From Alphaproteobacteria bacterium (GTDB lineage: Bacteria > Pseudomonadota > Alphaproteobacteria > Rhizobiales > Devosiaceae), in the NCBI GenBank assembly GCA_018828145.1, contig JAHJWO010000044.1, forward strand, positions 35,786 through 99,785: a stretch of DNA of 64,000 nt. Direction: 5' to 3'. The position numbers and the translations under genes are program-made. Positions 7,092-16,373 of the stretch are shown here, piece after piece. The notes beneath the pieces are model-generated. The model was not told the DNA's origin, made no database searches, and saw only the letters and a program-made list of their open reading frames with translations. Position 1 is the stretch's first letter; each line of letters begins with the position of its first letter.

Positions 7092-10000
7092 ATGCAATCA
7101 ATGCCCATCAAGAAAATCCTCGTCGCCAACCGCAGCGAAATCGCCATTCGCGTGTTCCGCGCCGCCAATGAGCTGGGGCTCAAGACGGTCGCCGCCTTTG
7201 CCGAAGAGGACAAGCTGGCGCTGCACCGCTTCAAGGCGGACGAGGCCTATCTGATCGGCAAGGGCAAGGGCCCGGTCGAGGCGTATCTGCAGATCGACGA
7301 GTATATCCGCATTGCCCGCATTTCTGGCGCCGATGCGATCCATCCCGGCTATGGGCTGCTCTCGGAGAGCCCGGAATTCGTCGATGCCTGCGAGGATGCC
7401 GGGATTATCTTCATCGGGCCGCGGGCGCAGACCATGCGCGACCTGGGCAACAAGGTCGCCGCGCGCAACATGGCGATCGCGTCCAATGTGCCGGTGGTGC
7501 CGGCCACCGAGGCGCTGCCGGATGATCCGGAAACCATCAAGAAGCTGGCGGCCGAGATCGGCTATCCGCTGATGCTCAAGGCCAGCTGGGGCGGCGGCGG
7601 GCGCGGCATGCGCCGCATCATGGATGAAAAGTCGCTGCTGAACGAAGTCAGCGAGGGCAAGCGCGAAGCCAAGGCGGCCTTCGGCAAGGACGAGATGTAT
7701 CTCGAAAAGCTGATCGAGCGGGCGCGCCATGTCGAGGTGCAGCTGATCGGTGACGACCACGGCAATCTGGTGCATCTGTTCGAGCGCGATTGCTCGGTCC
7801 AGCGGCGCAACCAGAAGGTGGTGGAGCGGGCGCCCGCGCCATATCTGTCGGAAGCGGTGCGCAAGGAACTGACCGACGCTGCCGTGCGGCTGGGCAATGC
7901 CGCCAGCTATCGCGGCGCCGGCACGGTCGAATTCCTGATGGATGCCGATACCGACAAGTTCTACTTCATCGAGGTCAATCCACGCATCCAGGTGGAGCAT
8001 ACTGTCACCGAGGAAGTGACCGGCATCGACATCGTCAAGGCGCAGATCCACCTGCTGGATGGCGCGGTGATCGGTACGCCGGAATCGGGTGTGCCGCTGC
8101 AGGAGGATATCCACCTCAACGGCAATGCCATCCAGTGCCGGGTGACGACGGAAGATCCCGAACAGAACTTCATTCCCGACTATGGGCGCATCACCGCCTA
8201 TCGCGGCGCGACCGGCTTTGGCGTGCGGCTCGATGGGGGCACGGCCTATGCGGGTGCGGTCATCACGCGGTTCTACGATCCGCTGCTGGAAAAGGTCACC
8301 TGCTGGGCGCCGAGCGCCGAGGAGGCGATTGCCCGCATGCATCGCGCGCTGCGCGAGTTCCGCATCCGCGGCGTGGCGACCAACCTGGCGTTCCTAGAAA
8401 ACATCATCACCCATCCGGACTTTGTCGAGAACCGCTATACGACGCGCTTCATCGACACGACGCCGGAGCTGTTCAACTTCAAGCCGCGCAAGGACCGCGC
8501 GACCAAGCTCCTGAGCTATATTGCCGACGTGACGGTCAACGGGCATCCCGAAGTGCGCGACCGCCCGCGCCCGCCGGCGGAAGCCGCTGCGCCCGTGGTG
8601 CCGGAATTTCCGGCGCTGAGCGTGATCGAGGGCAGCCGGCAGATCCTGGACCGCGACGGCGCGGCGGGCCTTGCCAAGTGGATGAAGAAGCAGAGCCGGG
8701 TGCTGTTCACGGACACCACCATGCGCGATGCGCATCAGAGCCTGCTCGCGACCCGCATGCGCAGCTTCGACATTACCCGCATTGCCCAGGCCTATAGCCG
8801 GGGCCTGCCGAACCTGTTCAGCCTCGAATGCTGGGGCGGGGCGACCTTCGACGTCGCCATGCGCTTCCTCAACGAGGATCCGTGGGAGCGGCTGGCCAAG
8901 GTGCGCGAGGGCGCGCCCAATATCCTGACGCAGATGCTGCTGCGCGGCAGCAATGGCGTCGGCTACACCAATTATGCCGACAATGTCGTCAAGTTCTTCG
9001 TGCGCGAAGCCGCCAAGGGCGGGGTCGACGTGTTCCGCGTGTTCGATTGCCTCAACTGGGTCGAGAACATGCGCGTCTCGCTCGATGCGGTGATCGAGGA
9101 GGGCAAGGTGGCCGAGGGCGTCATCTGCTATACGGGCGACCTGTTCGACCCCGACCGCGCCAAGTATGACCTCAAATATTATGTGGGGCTGGCGCAGGAG
9201 CTGGAAAAGGCCGGGGCGCATGTGCTCGGGCTCAAGGACATGGCGGGGCTGCTCAAGCCGGCCGCCGCCAAGAAGCTGATCGCGACGCTGCGCAACGAGA
9301 CCGATCTGCCGATACACTTGCATACCCACGATACGTCTGGCGCGGCCTCGGCCACGGTGCTGGCGGCGGTGGATGCGGGCGTTGATGCGGTGGATGCGGC
9401 CATGGATGCGCTGAGCGGCACGACGAGCCAGCCGACGCTGGGCTCGCTGGTCGCAGCCATTGCCGGCGGCGACCGCGACCCTGGGCTCGATGCCAAGGCG
9501 ATCAGGCAGATCTCGTTCTACTGGGAAGCCGTGCGCACGCAGTATCGCGCCTTCGAGAGCGATCTCAAGGGCGGGGCCTCGGAAGTCTACCTGCATGAAA
9601 TGCCGGGCGGCCAGTTCACCAATCTCAAGGAGCAGGCGCGCTCGCTGGGGCTGGAGACGCGCTGGCACGAGGTCGCCCAGACCTATGCCGACGTCAACCA
9701 GATGTTCGGCGATATCGTCAAGGTGACGCCGAGCTCCAAGGTGGTCGGCGACATGGCGCTGGCCATGGTTTCGGCCGGGCTGACCCGCGCCGATGTGGAA
9801 GACCCCAAGCGCGACATCGCCTTCCCCGATTCAGTGGTGGGCTTTTTTGCCGGCGACCTGGGCCAGCCGCCGGGCGGCTTCCCCGAGGCGCTGCAGAAGA
9901 AGGTGCTCAAGGGCAAACAGCCGCTGACCGAGCGGCCGGGCTCCTATCTCAAGCCGGTCGATCTCGAAGCCGAGCGCAAGAAGATTGCCGAGGAGGTCGG

Positions 10001-10541
10001 GCATCCGATCGACGATTTCCGGCTGGCCTCATACCTGATGTATCCCAAGGTCTATTCGGACTTCGAAAAGACCCAGGAGCGCTATGGGCCGACCGAAGTA
10101 CTGCCGACGCCAGTCTATTTCTATGGCCTGGAAGAAGGCGACGAACTGCTGGTTGATATCGAGAAGGGCAAGACGCTGGTCGTGACCTATCTCGGCCGGG
10201 CCCCGACCAATGAAAAGGGCGAAGTGCGGGTGTTCTTCGACCTCAACGGGCAGCCGCGTACCATCGTGGTGCCCGATCGCCTCAAGGCGGGCGAGATCAA
10301 GGTGCGGGCCAAGGCCGTGCCGGGCGATGCCAAGCAGGTGGGTGCGCCCATGCCGGGCGTCATCTCGACGCTGGCGGTCAAGCAGGGCCAGTTAGTCACC
10401 GCCGGCGACGTGATCTGCTCGATCGAGGCCATGAAGATGGAAACGGCCATCCATGCCGAAGTGGACGGGGTGATCGCCGAGCTGCTGATCAAGCCGGGCG
10501 ACCAGATCGACGCCAAGGACCTGCTGGTCCGGCTGGAATAG
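7092..10541 (+). CDS. pyc: pyruvate carboxylase
   Basis: A 1149-residue single-chain anaplerotic enzyme that makes oxaloacetate from pyruvate and bicarbonate. Order of domains: biotin carboxylase (about 5-455; IKKILVANRSEIAIRVFRA, ATP-grasp loop WGGGGRGM, EVNPRIQVEHTVTE), carboxyltransferase (about 530-810; FTDTTMRDAHQSLLATRMR, then HLHTHDTSG), and the biotin carboxyl carrier at the C-terminus with the acceptor lysine in EAMKMET near residue 1115. Length is as usual for alpha4-type PYC. Two in-frame ATGs (7092 and 7101) lack a strong ribosome-binding site; the second may be the true start. A terminator follows directly. Confidence 0.97.
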   Translation: MQSMPIKKILVANRSEIAIRVFRAANELGLKTVAAFAEEDKLALHRFKADEAYLIGKGKGPVEAYLQIDEYIRIARISGADAIHPGYGLLSESPEFVDACEDAGIIFIGPRAQTMRDLGNKVAARNMAIASNVPVVPATEALPDDPETIKKLAAEIGYPLMLKASWGGGGRGMRRIMDEKSLLNEVSEGKREAKAAFGKDEMYLEKLIERARHVEVQLIGDDHGNLVHLFERDCSVQRRNQKVVERAPAPYLSEAVRKELTDAAVRLGNAASYRGAGTVEFLMDADTDKFYFIEVNPRIQVEHTVTEEVTGIDIVKAQIHLLDGAVIGTPESGVPLQEDIHLNGNAIQCRVTTEDPEQNFIPDYGRITAYRGATGFGVRLDGGTAYAGAVITRFYDPLLEKVTCWAPSAEEAIARMHRALREFRIRGVATNLAFLENIITHPDFVENRYTTRFIDTTPELFNFKPRKDRATKLLSYIADVTVNGHPEVRDRPRPPAEAAAPVVPEFPALSVIEGSRQILDRDGAAGLAKWMKKQSRVLFTDTTMRDAHQSLLATRMRSFDITRIAQAYSRGLPNLFSLECWGGATFDVAMRFLNEDPWERLAKVREGAPNILTQMLLRGSNGVGYTNYADNVVKFFVREAAKGGVDVFRVFDCLNWVENMRVSLDAVIEEGKVAEGVICYTGDLFDPDRAKYDLKYYVGLAQELEKAGAHVLGLKDMAGLLKPAAAKKLIATLRNETDLPIHLHTHDTSGAASATVLAAVDAGVDAVDAAMDALSGTTSQPTLGSLVAAIAGGDRDPGLDAKAIRQISFYWEAVRTQYRAFESDLKGGASEVYLHEMPGGQFTNLKEQARSLGLETRWHEVAQTYADVNQMFGDIVKVTPSSKVVGDMALAMVSAGLTRADVEDPKRDIAFPDSVVGFFAGDLGQPPGGFPEALQKKVLKGKQPLTERPGSYLKPVDLEAERKKIAEEVGHPIDDFRLASYLMYPKVYSDFEKTQERYGPTEVLPTPVYFYGLEEGDELLVDIEKGKTLVVTYLGRAPTNEKGEVRVFFDLNGQPRTIVVPDRLKAGEIKVRAKAVPGDAKQVGAPMPGVISTLAVKQGQLVTAGDVICSIEAMKMETAIHAEVDGVIAELLIKPGDQIDAKDLLVRLE

Positions 10542-10542
10542 C

Positions 10543-10571
10543 AAAAGGCCCGGAGCGATCCGGGCCTTTTT
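10543..10571 (+). terminator. rho-independent terminator of pyc
   Basis: An 11-bp stem, AAAAGGCCCGG / CCGGGCCTTTT, with loop AGCGAT and a following T-run, begins one base after the pyc stop. The flanking A- and T-runs would let it work on both strands, so it could also stop leftward transcription from the DUF1232 gene. Confidence 0.85.
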
Positions 10572-10625
10572 GTTGGTCATCGTGCCACGCCTATTGCAGA
10601 ACGCGGTCGTGGCACCAATGGGCGC

Positions 10626-10928
10626 CTAGACCCGGCGGGCGCGGCCGTCGATGGTCTGGCCGTTGCGCTCGCGGTGGTCTGCGCGGACCTTGATGGGCAG
10701 GCGGGAGACGATCCAGCTCACCATCATGGGCACCAGCACGATATCATCGATCCAGCCCGCAAACGGGATGAAGTCGGGGATGATATCGATCGGACTGACC
10801 AGATAGAAGGCAACGAACAGGGTTGCCGCCTTCAGAAAGAGCGGGGTTTCGGGCGCGAAGAAGGCCTTCCAGAGCTGGACGACTTCCTTGCGAAAGAGGA
10901 CGAGGCGGGGGAGGAACATCTTGAACAT
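10626..10928 (-). CDS. YkvA family protein (DUF1232)
   Basis: A 100-residue protein with a hydrophobic centre. The DUF1232 hallmark FYLVSPIDIIPDFIPFAGWIDD is present at about 41-62, followed by a second hydrophobic stretch. The N- and C-termini are basic. The family is widespread in alphaproteobacteria and has no established biochemical function. The ATG at 10928 is preceded by AAGG; an alternative ATG three codons in cannot be excluded. It stands alone between pyc and the DUF4287 gene. Confidence 0.8.
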   Translation of the reverse strand: MFKMFLPRLVLFRKEVVQLWKAFFAPETPLFLKAATLFVAFYLVSPIDIIPDFIPFAGWIDDIVLVPMMVSWIVSRLPIKVRADHRERNGQTIDGRARRV

Positions 10929-10990
10929 GGACCTTAAATGGTCCTGCGCGGCAATGGTTCAAGGTGGGCGCGATCACATCATCGCAACAA

Positions 10991-11200
10991 TCAGCTTAGG
11001 CCACCCCGTTCGCGCAGCAGCTTGACGATAGCCATGGCATGGCCGTGGCCGAGGCCATAGTCGGCTTTGAGCCAATCGGTGATGGGCGTGGCCTTGGTTC
11101 CGGGCCGGGTGAAGCCCCTGGCGGTCGCCAGGCGGATAAACTCATCGGGCGTGACGCCGGTCTGCTTTTCGATGTTGTCGAGATAGGCCTGGAAGCTCAT
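10991..11200 (-). CDS. DUF4287 domain-containing protein
   Basis: A 69-residue soluble protein, essentially one DUF4287 domain: SFQAYLDNIEKQTG, PDEFIRLA, a glycine-rich turn, then DWLKADYGLGHGHAMAIV. The domain is found alone and fused to DUF5655 in many soil bacteria. No activity is established. A GGAGACC motif precedes the ATG. It is divergent from ispG with a 122-bp spacer. Confidence 0.8.
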   Translation of the reverse strand: MSFQAYLDNIEKQTGVTPDEFIRLATARGFTRPGTKATPITDWLKADYGLGHGHAMAIVKLLRERGGLS

Positions 11201-11322
11201 GGCGGTCTCCTTGCATGGTCATTCTGTCGACGATCCGGCCAGCGTCGCTTCGACACAATGGAGAAACATTGCGTCTCTAGGCTAGCGGGCTTATTTCTCC
11301 CTCAGAAGTTCAGAGGTGTTTG

Positions 11323-12564
11323 ATGGCTGGCCCGGCAATGCGCAGGCAATCGGTGGGTGTGGATGTCGGCGGCGTGCTGGTCGGCGGCGGGGCGCCCGTC
11401 GTCGTGCAGTCGATGACCAATACCGATACCGCCGATATCGATGCGACGGTCAAGCAGGTGATGCAGCTGGCGCGCGCCGGCTCGGAAATCGTGCGCATCA
11501 CCGTCGACCGCGACGAGAGCGCGGCCGCGGTGCCGATCATTCGCGACCGGCTGGCCTTCATGGGCTATGACGTGCCGCTGGTGGGGGATTTCCACTATAT
11601 CGGCCACAAGCTTCTGACCGACCACCCGGCCTGCGCCGAGGCGCTGGCCAAATATCGCATCAATCCGGGCAATGTGGGCTTCAAGGCCAAGCGCGATACG
11701 CAGTTTTCGACGCTGATCGAGATCGCCAACCGCTACAACAAGCCGGTGCGCATCGGGGTGAACTGGGGTTCGCTCGACGAGGAATTGCTCACCCGGCTGA
11801 TGGACGAGAATGCCGCCTCGGCAGCGCCGATTTCGGCCGCTGCGGTGCAGCGCGAAGCGATCATCCAGTCGGCGCTGCTGTCGGCCAGACGCGCCGAAGA
11901 GCTCGGGATGGGGCGCGACAGGATCATCCTCTCCACCAAGGTTTCCGACGTGCAGCACCTGATCGCGGTCTATCAGGACCTGGCGGCGCGCTGCGACTAT
12001 GCGCTGCATCTAGGGCTGACCGAGGCGGGCATGGGCACCAAGGGCGTGGTGGCCTCATCGGCCGCCATGGGCATTTTGCTGCAGCAGGGGATCGGCGACA
12101 CGATCCGCATTTCGCTGACGCCCGAGCCGGGCGGGGACCGCACGACCGAGGTCAAGGTGGCGCAGGAATTGCTGCAAACCATGGGCTTCCGCCAGTTCCT
12201 GCCGGTGGTGGCGGCGTGCCCGGGCTGCGGGCGTACGACGTCCAACACGTTCCAGCACCTGGCCAAGGATATCCAGGATCACCTTTCCGCCTCGATGCCG
12301 GAATGGCGCGAGCGCTATCCGGGCGTCGAGACGCTGTCGGTGGCGGTGATGGGCTGCATCGTCAACGGGCCGGGCGAGAGCAAGCATGCCAATATCGGCA
12401 TTTCGCTGCCCGGCACGGGCGAGACCCCGGCAGCGCCGGTCTTTGTCGATGGGGAGAAGGTCGCCACCTTGCGCGGCGCCGATGTGGCGGACCAGTTCAA
12501 GGTGATGGTCGCCGACTATATCGAGCGCAAGTTCGGGGCCGGGCAGAAGTCCGCGGCGGAATAG
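11323..12564 (+). CDS. ispG: 4-hydroxy-3-methylbut-2-en-1-yl diphosphate synthase (flavodoxin/ferredoxin)
   Basis: A 413-residue [4Fe-4S] enzyme of the MEP isoprenoid pathway that converts MEcPP to HMBPP. Visible hallmarks: [17 protein letters not shown] near the N-terminus, the TIM-barrel segment INPGNVGF, and the C-terminal cluster cysteines in CPGCGRTT and GCIVNGPGE, with the cluster glutamate in the latter. The ATG at 11323 follows AGAGG by 6 nt; the adjacent TTG at 11320 is less likely. Another isoprenoid gene (ispA) lies 3 kb downstream on the opposite strand. Confidence 0.97.
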   Translation: MAGPAMRRQSVGVDVGGVLVGGGAPVVVQSMTNTDTADIDATVKQVMQLARAGSEIVRITVDRDESAAAVPIIRDRLAFMGYDVPLVGDFHYIGHKLLTDHPACAEALAKYRINPGNVGFKAKRDTQFSTLIEIANRYNKPVRIGVNWGSLDEELLTRLMDENAASAAPISAAAVQREAIIQSALLSARRAEELGMGRDRIILSTKVSDVQHLIAVYQDLAARCDYALHLGLTEAGMGTKGVVASSAAMGILLQQGIGDTIRISLTPEPGGDRTTEVKVAQELLQTMGFRQFLPVVAACPGCGRTTSNTFQHLAKDIQDHLSASMPEWRERYPGVETLSVAVMGCIVNGPGESKHANIGISLPGTGETPAAPVFVDGEKVATLRGADVADQFKVMVADYIERKFGAGQKSAAE

Positions 12565-12573
12565 GCGCCGGGC

Positions 12574-13002
12574 TCAGCCCTGGTCCAGCGGCAGGACCTG
12601 CAGCTGGTTGCCGCCGTCGATCAGCACCGTGCCACCCGGGCGCAAGGCGGCGCGCAGGCGCGGGATGGCGCGGGCGCCGGCTGCGGGATGGCGACCATCC
12701 AGGGCGCCGACACGAATGGCCACGATCAGGTCGAAGGGCGTTTCTCCGGCAGCGAGGCTGAAATCCTCGATGGCGCCGACGCGGAATTGCAGCCGGGCGG
12801 AGGCCAGTTCATCGGCTGAACCGGCGCGGGCCTGGGCGATGGCCGTGACCGATCGATCGAGCCCCAGCACGAAGCCGTTGCCAATCAGCGGAACCATAGC
12901 GCGGGCCAGCGCGCCCGGGCCGCAGCCGACTTCGAGCACGCGCATGCCCGGCATGAGGGGCAGGGCGGCGAGAATGTCGGCAAGGCGGGGCGAGAGGGCC
13001 AC
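12574..13002 (-). CDS. class I SAM-dependent methyltransferase (short)
   Basis: A protein of about 142 residues holding a minimal Rossmann methyltransferase core: MRVLEVGCGPGALARA (motif I), VLGLDRSVTAIAQAR (motif II), FDLIVAIRVGAL (motif IV) and LRPGGTVLIDGG (post-motif). The substrate is unknown. The likely start is a GTG 5 nt after the stop of the upstream diguanylate cyclase; an ATG at 13035 inside that gene is an alternative. The reading frame continues upstream only as a shadow of the cyclase gene. Its position implies translational coupling to the cyclase. Confidence 0.7.
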   Translation of the reverse strand: MALSPRLADILAALPLMPGMRVLEVGCGPGALARAMVPLIGNGFVLGLDRSVTAIAQARAGSADELASARLQFRVGAIEDFSLAAGETPFDLIVAIRVGALDGRHPAAGARAIPRLRAALRPGGTVLIDGGNQLQVLPLDQG

Positions 13003-13006
13003 GCTG

Positions 13007-14185
13007 CTAATCCAGGCGCAGCCGGTTGCGGCCATCGGACTTGCTGGCATAGAGCAGGCGGTCGGCGCGGGCGAAAAGGGTAGTAAGGTCTTCGTCCGGG
13101 CCGAGCATGCTGGCGCCGATGCTGATCGAGAGGGCCTCGCCGCCCGGCAGGATGGGCAGATCGGCAATGCGCTGGCGCAGGGCGTCCAGGATGGGGCGGG
13201 CCCGCTCTCTGTCGCAGCCATAGATCAGCAGCGCGAATTCCTCCCCGCCCAGCCGCGCCGCCATGTCCATGGGGCCGCGCGCAGCGTCGCGGATGGCCTC
13301 GGCCACCTGCTGCAGGGCCTGGTCGCCGGCCATGTGGCCATGCCGGTCGTTGACCTGCTTGAAATGGTCGAGATCGAGAATGGCCAGCATCAGCGGCTCG
13401 TCGACGCGATGGGCATGGGCGATGGTGGCGGTGGCGTGGCGCTGGAACAGGCGTCGATTGGCCAGGTCGGTCAGTGGATCGAACTGGGCCTGCCGCGCCA
13501 GGAGGGCGCCGAGCAGGAACTGGCGGCGATGGGCATGCTCGCGCAGATAGCCGCCGACAGCGGCGACTGGCACGGCCATGGCCATGACAAGGGTGAGGCC
13601 CAGATGACCGGCCAACTGCGGCCCGGGCAGGTAGATGAGCCCCGCGACAGCGGTGGCCAGGACCAGGGACAGGGAGGCAATCAGGGCGACATAGAAGGTC
13701 ATGCCAATGGGCAGGAAGGCCGCCATGACCACGACAATTTGCGCCGTATCGGCGGCCAGCAGGCCATTGGTCTTGAAGATGACCGTGGTGATTGCGACGA
13801 CCAGGCCAATGGCGACATAGATGAGGAAGCCGGCCGTGCCGACCCGGATGCGGTTACGCAGGGGCAGAAATATGTAGCCGGCGAGGATGAGCAGCACGCT
13901 CCAGCGCGCGCCCAGCAGCACCCAGATGTCCGGCGCTATGGTCTCCCGACCGGCCAGGTTGAGCCGGAAAATGTCGAAGGCGGCAAAGCCGGACCAGATG
14001 ATCAGGCCGGCCCAGGCGCAGACCAGGGCCGGGCGGCGCTGCTCTTCATCGACCAATGCGCGGTATTCCGACTCAAGCGGTTGCTCGAACTGCAAGCCGC
14101 GATAGCCCCGCGCCAGCTGGCGGGCATAGGGCTCGTCCAGGGGCCGTGGCTGGCCATCGATCGCGCTGTTCACTACGTGCAGCAC
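13007..14185 (-). CDS. membrane diguanylate cyclase (GGDEF)
   Basis: About 392 residues. The N-terminal half carries about six hydrophobic segments (from LVCAWAGLIIWSGF to LTLVMAMAVPVAAVGGYL), a membrane sensor region of unassigned type. A C-terminal GGDEF domain follows (FDPLTDLANRR, ILDLDHFKQVNDRHGH, RLGGEEF). The catalytic motif is GGEEF; there is no RxxD inhibitory site at the expected distance. It should make c-di-GMP. I chose the GTG at 14185, which has a GGAGAAG upstream, because the extra N-terminal residues of the longer frame are basic and low in complexity. Nearby GTGs are also possible. Confidence 0.82.
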   Translation of the reverse strand: MLHVVNSAIDGQPRPLDEPYARQLARGYRGLQFEQPLESEYRALVDEEQRRPALVCAWAGLIIWSGFAAFDIFRLNLAGRETIAPDIWVLLGARWSVLLILAGYIFLPLRNRIRVGTAGFLIYVAIGLVVAITTVIFKTNGLLAADTAQIVVVMAAFLPIGMTFYVALIASLSLVLATAVAGLIYLPGPQLAGHLGLTLVMAMAVPVAAVGGYLREHAHRRQFLLGALLARQAQFDPLTDLANRRLFQRHATATIAHAHRVDEPLMLAILDLDHFKQVNDRHGHMAGDQALQQVAEAIRDAARGPMDMAARLGGEEFALLIYGCDRERARPILDALRQRIADLPILPGGEALSISIGASMLGPDEDLTTLFARADRLLYASKSDGRNRLRLD

Positions 14186-14243
14186 TGTTGATGCTTCTCC
14201 GCGCAACGGCCGAAAGCGGCCCTTGCCCGGCCAAGCTAGTTGC

Positions 14244-14744
14244 TTACGATTGCAAAGCAGTAAAGGACTGTTCGGCAATCTGCGGCGGCTGGCAGGCATC
14301 CACCCACTTATTGCCGCAGAGTTCAGCGAGCCGCGCCACGCTCAGGCGCACCGAGGCATGGGTGTCGCCGCCGGCAGGGATGACCTCGTCATAGACCTTG
14401 AGCGAGCTATCGAGATAGATCGGCAGCGGGCGGGGCAGGCCGAAGGGGCAGACGCCGCCGACCTGGTGGCTGGTCAGCTCGGCCACTTCCTCGGCGCCCA
14501 GCATGCGCGGACGGCCGCCAAAGGCGGATTTGGACTTGGCATTGTCGAGCCGGGCATCGCCGCGGGTCACCAGCAGCAGCACGTCGCCATTGACGCGGAT
14601 GCACAGGGTCTTGGCGATCTGGCCGGGCTCGCAGCCATGTACCAGAGCGGCGGTCTGCACGGTGGCGGTGGAATCGGCGGTGACCTCGACGACAAGATCG
14701 GGTGCACGGGCGGCGAGGTCGGCCTGGACGGACTGGAGGCTCAT
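14244..14744 (-). CDS. YbaK/EbsC family aminoacyl-tRNA editing protein
   Basis: A 166-residue protein of the YbaK/ProX fold, freestanding deacylases that clear mischarged tRNAs (Cys-tRNA-Pro or Ala-tRNA-Pro). Motifs seen: QIAKTLCIRV, the conserved lysine region in GDARLDNAKSKSAFG, and VGGVCPFGLP, the glycine-rich substrate loop. It is third in a compact leftward operon ispA-MOSC-ybaK, 10 bp after the MOSC stop. The start is an ATG near 14744. Which mischarged tRNA it edits cannot be decided from sequence. Confidence 0.85.
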   Translation of the reverse strand: MSLQSVQADLAARAPDLVVEVTADSTATVQTAALVHGCEPGQIAKTLCIRVNGDVLLLVTRGDARLDNAKSKSAFGGRPRMLGAEEVAELTSHQVGGVCPFGLPRPLPIYLDSSLKVYDEVIPAGGDTHASVRLSVARLAELCGNKWVDACQPPQIAEQSFTALQS

Positions 14745-14754
14745 CGGGACGCTT

Positions 14755-15390
14755 TCAGAACAGGCGGGCGAGGCGGTTTTGGTAATCGGCGCGCATCTTG
14801 TAGTGCACCGGGGCGGTGAGGGCACGGCGCATGAATTCGGGGTCGATCTCGCGCACCCCGTCCTGCGCCATGAGCTCGGCGACGCTGGTGCGTTCGCCTT
14901 CAAAGAGCTGATACTTGACCGGCTTGCCGGCTTCGACGCTGCCGGGCTCGATGACCCGGCAATAGGCGCCGGGACGGCCGGCGCGGTGGAAGCGCCTGAC
15001 CCAGCCCGGATCGCCCATGCGGGCGGCAAAGACCATGCAGGGCGTGCGGTGGGAGGTGACTTCCAGCACCACGCTGCCGATGGTGAAGCGATCGCCTACC
15101 GAGACCTGGCGCCCGGCGACGCCGCCAATGGTGAGGTTTTCCCCGAAGGTGCCGGGGGCGATGGTTTCGCCCAGCTCGCCCGACCACCACTCATAGTCAT
15201 CGCCAAAATAGAGATAGACGGCCTGGTCGACCCCGCCATGGTGGCGGCGATCGATGATGGCATCGTCCTTGAGGCCCTGGGCATCGATCTCGACCGAGCC
15301 CTCGACGGGCCGCTTGAAGATGCCGGTCACGGCCGACTTGGCTGGGATGGGTTCGGGCTTGCCGCGGTTGACGCTCAGAAGAATGGCCAT
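14755..15390 (-). CDS. MOSC domain-containing protein (YiiM-like)
   Basis: A 211-residue protein with the MOSC domain that handles molybdenum cofactor-linked sulfur chemistry. Motifs: GLKDDAIIDRRHHGGVDQAV, FGENLTI, the conserved cysteine in HRTPCMVFAARMG, and GRPGAYCRVIEPG. The C-terminal 50 residues match the YiiM-type three-alpha extension. Characterised relatives detoxify N-hydroxylated bases; that role is inferred here. The ATG at 15390 follows GGGAG and lies one base beyond the ispA stop, so the genes are coupled. Confidence 0.87.
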   Translation of the reverse strand: MAILLSVNRGKPEPIPAKSAVTGIFKRPVEGSVEIDAQGLKDDAIIDRRHHGGVDQAVYLYFGDDYEWWSGELGETIAPGTFGENLTIGGVAGRQVSVGDRFTIGSVVLEVTSHRTPCMVFAARMGDPGWVRRFHRAGRPGAYCRVIEPGSVEAGKPVKYQLFEGERTSVAELMAQDGVREIDPEFMRRALTAPVHYKMRADYQNRLARLF

Positions 15391-15391
15391 G

Positions 15392-16294
15392 TCAGTGCTC
15401 CCGGGCGGCAAAATAGCGGACTGTGCTGCGCAGGCCATCCGCCCTGGGGCCGAAGGTGCGCAGGGCCGACAACGCTTCGCCGACGATCTGGTTCAGCCGC
15501 TCCCGGGCGGCATCGACGCCGAGCTGGGCCACCAGGGTCTGCTTGCCCATGCCGGCATCCTTGCCGGTGGCCTTGCCCATGGCCTGGGACGTGGCGGTGA
15601 CGTCGAGAAGATCATCGGCGAGCTGAAAGGCGCGACCGGCCGCCTCGGCATAGGCAGTGAGGACCGAAAGGGCGCGCGCGTCGGCGCCGCCGAGAATGGC
15701 ACCCATGCGCACGCTGGCGCGGATCAGGGCGCCGGTCTTCATCGCCTGCATGGTGGCGATCTCATCGCCCGAAAAGCCGCCCTGCTCGCCCTCGATATCG
15801 CGCATCTGGCCACCCACCATGCCGCCGGCGCCCGAACCGGCGACCAGTTCGGCCACCAGAGCGATGCGTATGGCGGGATCGGGATGGCATTGCGGATCGG
15901 CGAGCAGGCCGAAGGCATGGGTGAGCAGGGCGTCGCCGGCCAGGATGGCCGTCGCGTCGTCATAGGCCTTGTGCACGGTGGGCCGGCCGCGGCGCAGGTC
16001 GTCATCGTCCATGGCGGGCAGGTCGTCGTGGATCAGCGAGTAGCAGTGCACCATTTCTACTGCGAGGCCAGCAGCGAGGGACTGGGCCGGCGGAATGGCA
16101 AAGAGTGCAGCCGCCTGGCGCAGCAGGAGGGGGCGCAGCCGCTTGCCGCCGGCGAGGCTGCCATGGCGCATGGCGGCGACCAGCCGTTCGGCGGCCGGAC
16201 CGGGGCCGGAAAGGCGCGCCACGGCAAGCCGATGGTCCAGTGCCGTCTCCACGGCATTGGCGCAATCGGTCATGTCGGCGGCGAAATCATACAT
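15392..16294 (-). CDS. ispA: polyprenyl synthetase, farnesyl (geranyl) diphosphate synthase type
   Basis: A 300-residue short-chain prenyltransferase that condenses IPP with DMAPP/GPP to farnesyl diphosphate. The first aspartate-rich motif is in SLIHDDLPAMDDDDLRRG, with the four-residue insertion typical of type II bacterial FPP synthases. The second is QLADDLLD. GGKRLRPLLL and the closing TVRYFAAREH are also typical. It is the first gene of the operon with MOSC and ybaK. It is divergent from mtgA with a 79-bp spacer. Confidence 0.92.
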   Translation of the reverse strand: MYDFAADMTDCANAVETALDHRLAVARLSGPGPAAERLVAAMRHGSLAGGKRLRPLLLRQAAALFAIPPAQSLAAGLAVEMVHCYSLIHDDLPAMDDDDLRRGRPTVHKAYDDATAILAGDALLTHAFGLLADPQCHPDPAIRIALVAELVAGSGAGGMVGGQMRDIEGEQGGFSGDEIATMQAMKTGALIRASVRMGAILGGADARALSVLTAYAEAAGRAFQLADDLLDVTATSQAMGKATGKDAGMGKQTLVAQLGVDAARERLNQIVGEALSALRTFGPRADGLRSTVRYFAAREH

Positions 16295-16373
16295 GGGTCT
16301 GTAGCTAGCCGGTCATCCGTGCGGGGGCAAGGTGGCACTGGAATGTGCCGGTCGCGTCGGCTATTGAGCCGCT

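Noticed and set aside
7098..9668. Long leftward frames opposite pyc
   Set aside because: Composition typical of antisense to a GC-rich gene, no motifs; pyc is unambiguous.
13002..13221. N-terminal extension of the short methyltransferase into the cyclase gene
   Set aside because: The extra residues are serine/proline/alanine-rich frame-shadow sequence; the methyltransferase fold begins after the cyclase stop.
12608..14191. 527-codon rightward frame opposite the membrane cyclase
   Set aside because: Antisense shadow of the GGDEF and methyltransferase genes; no recognisable protein.
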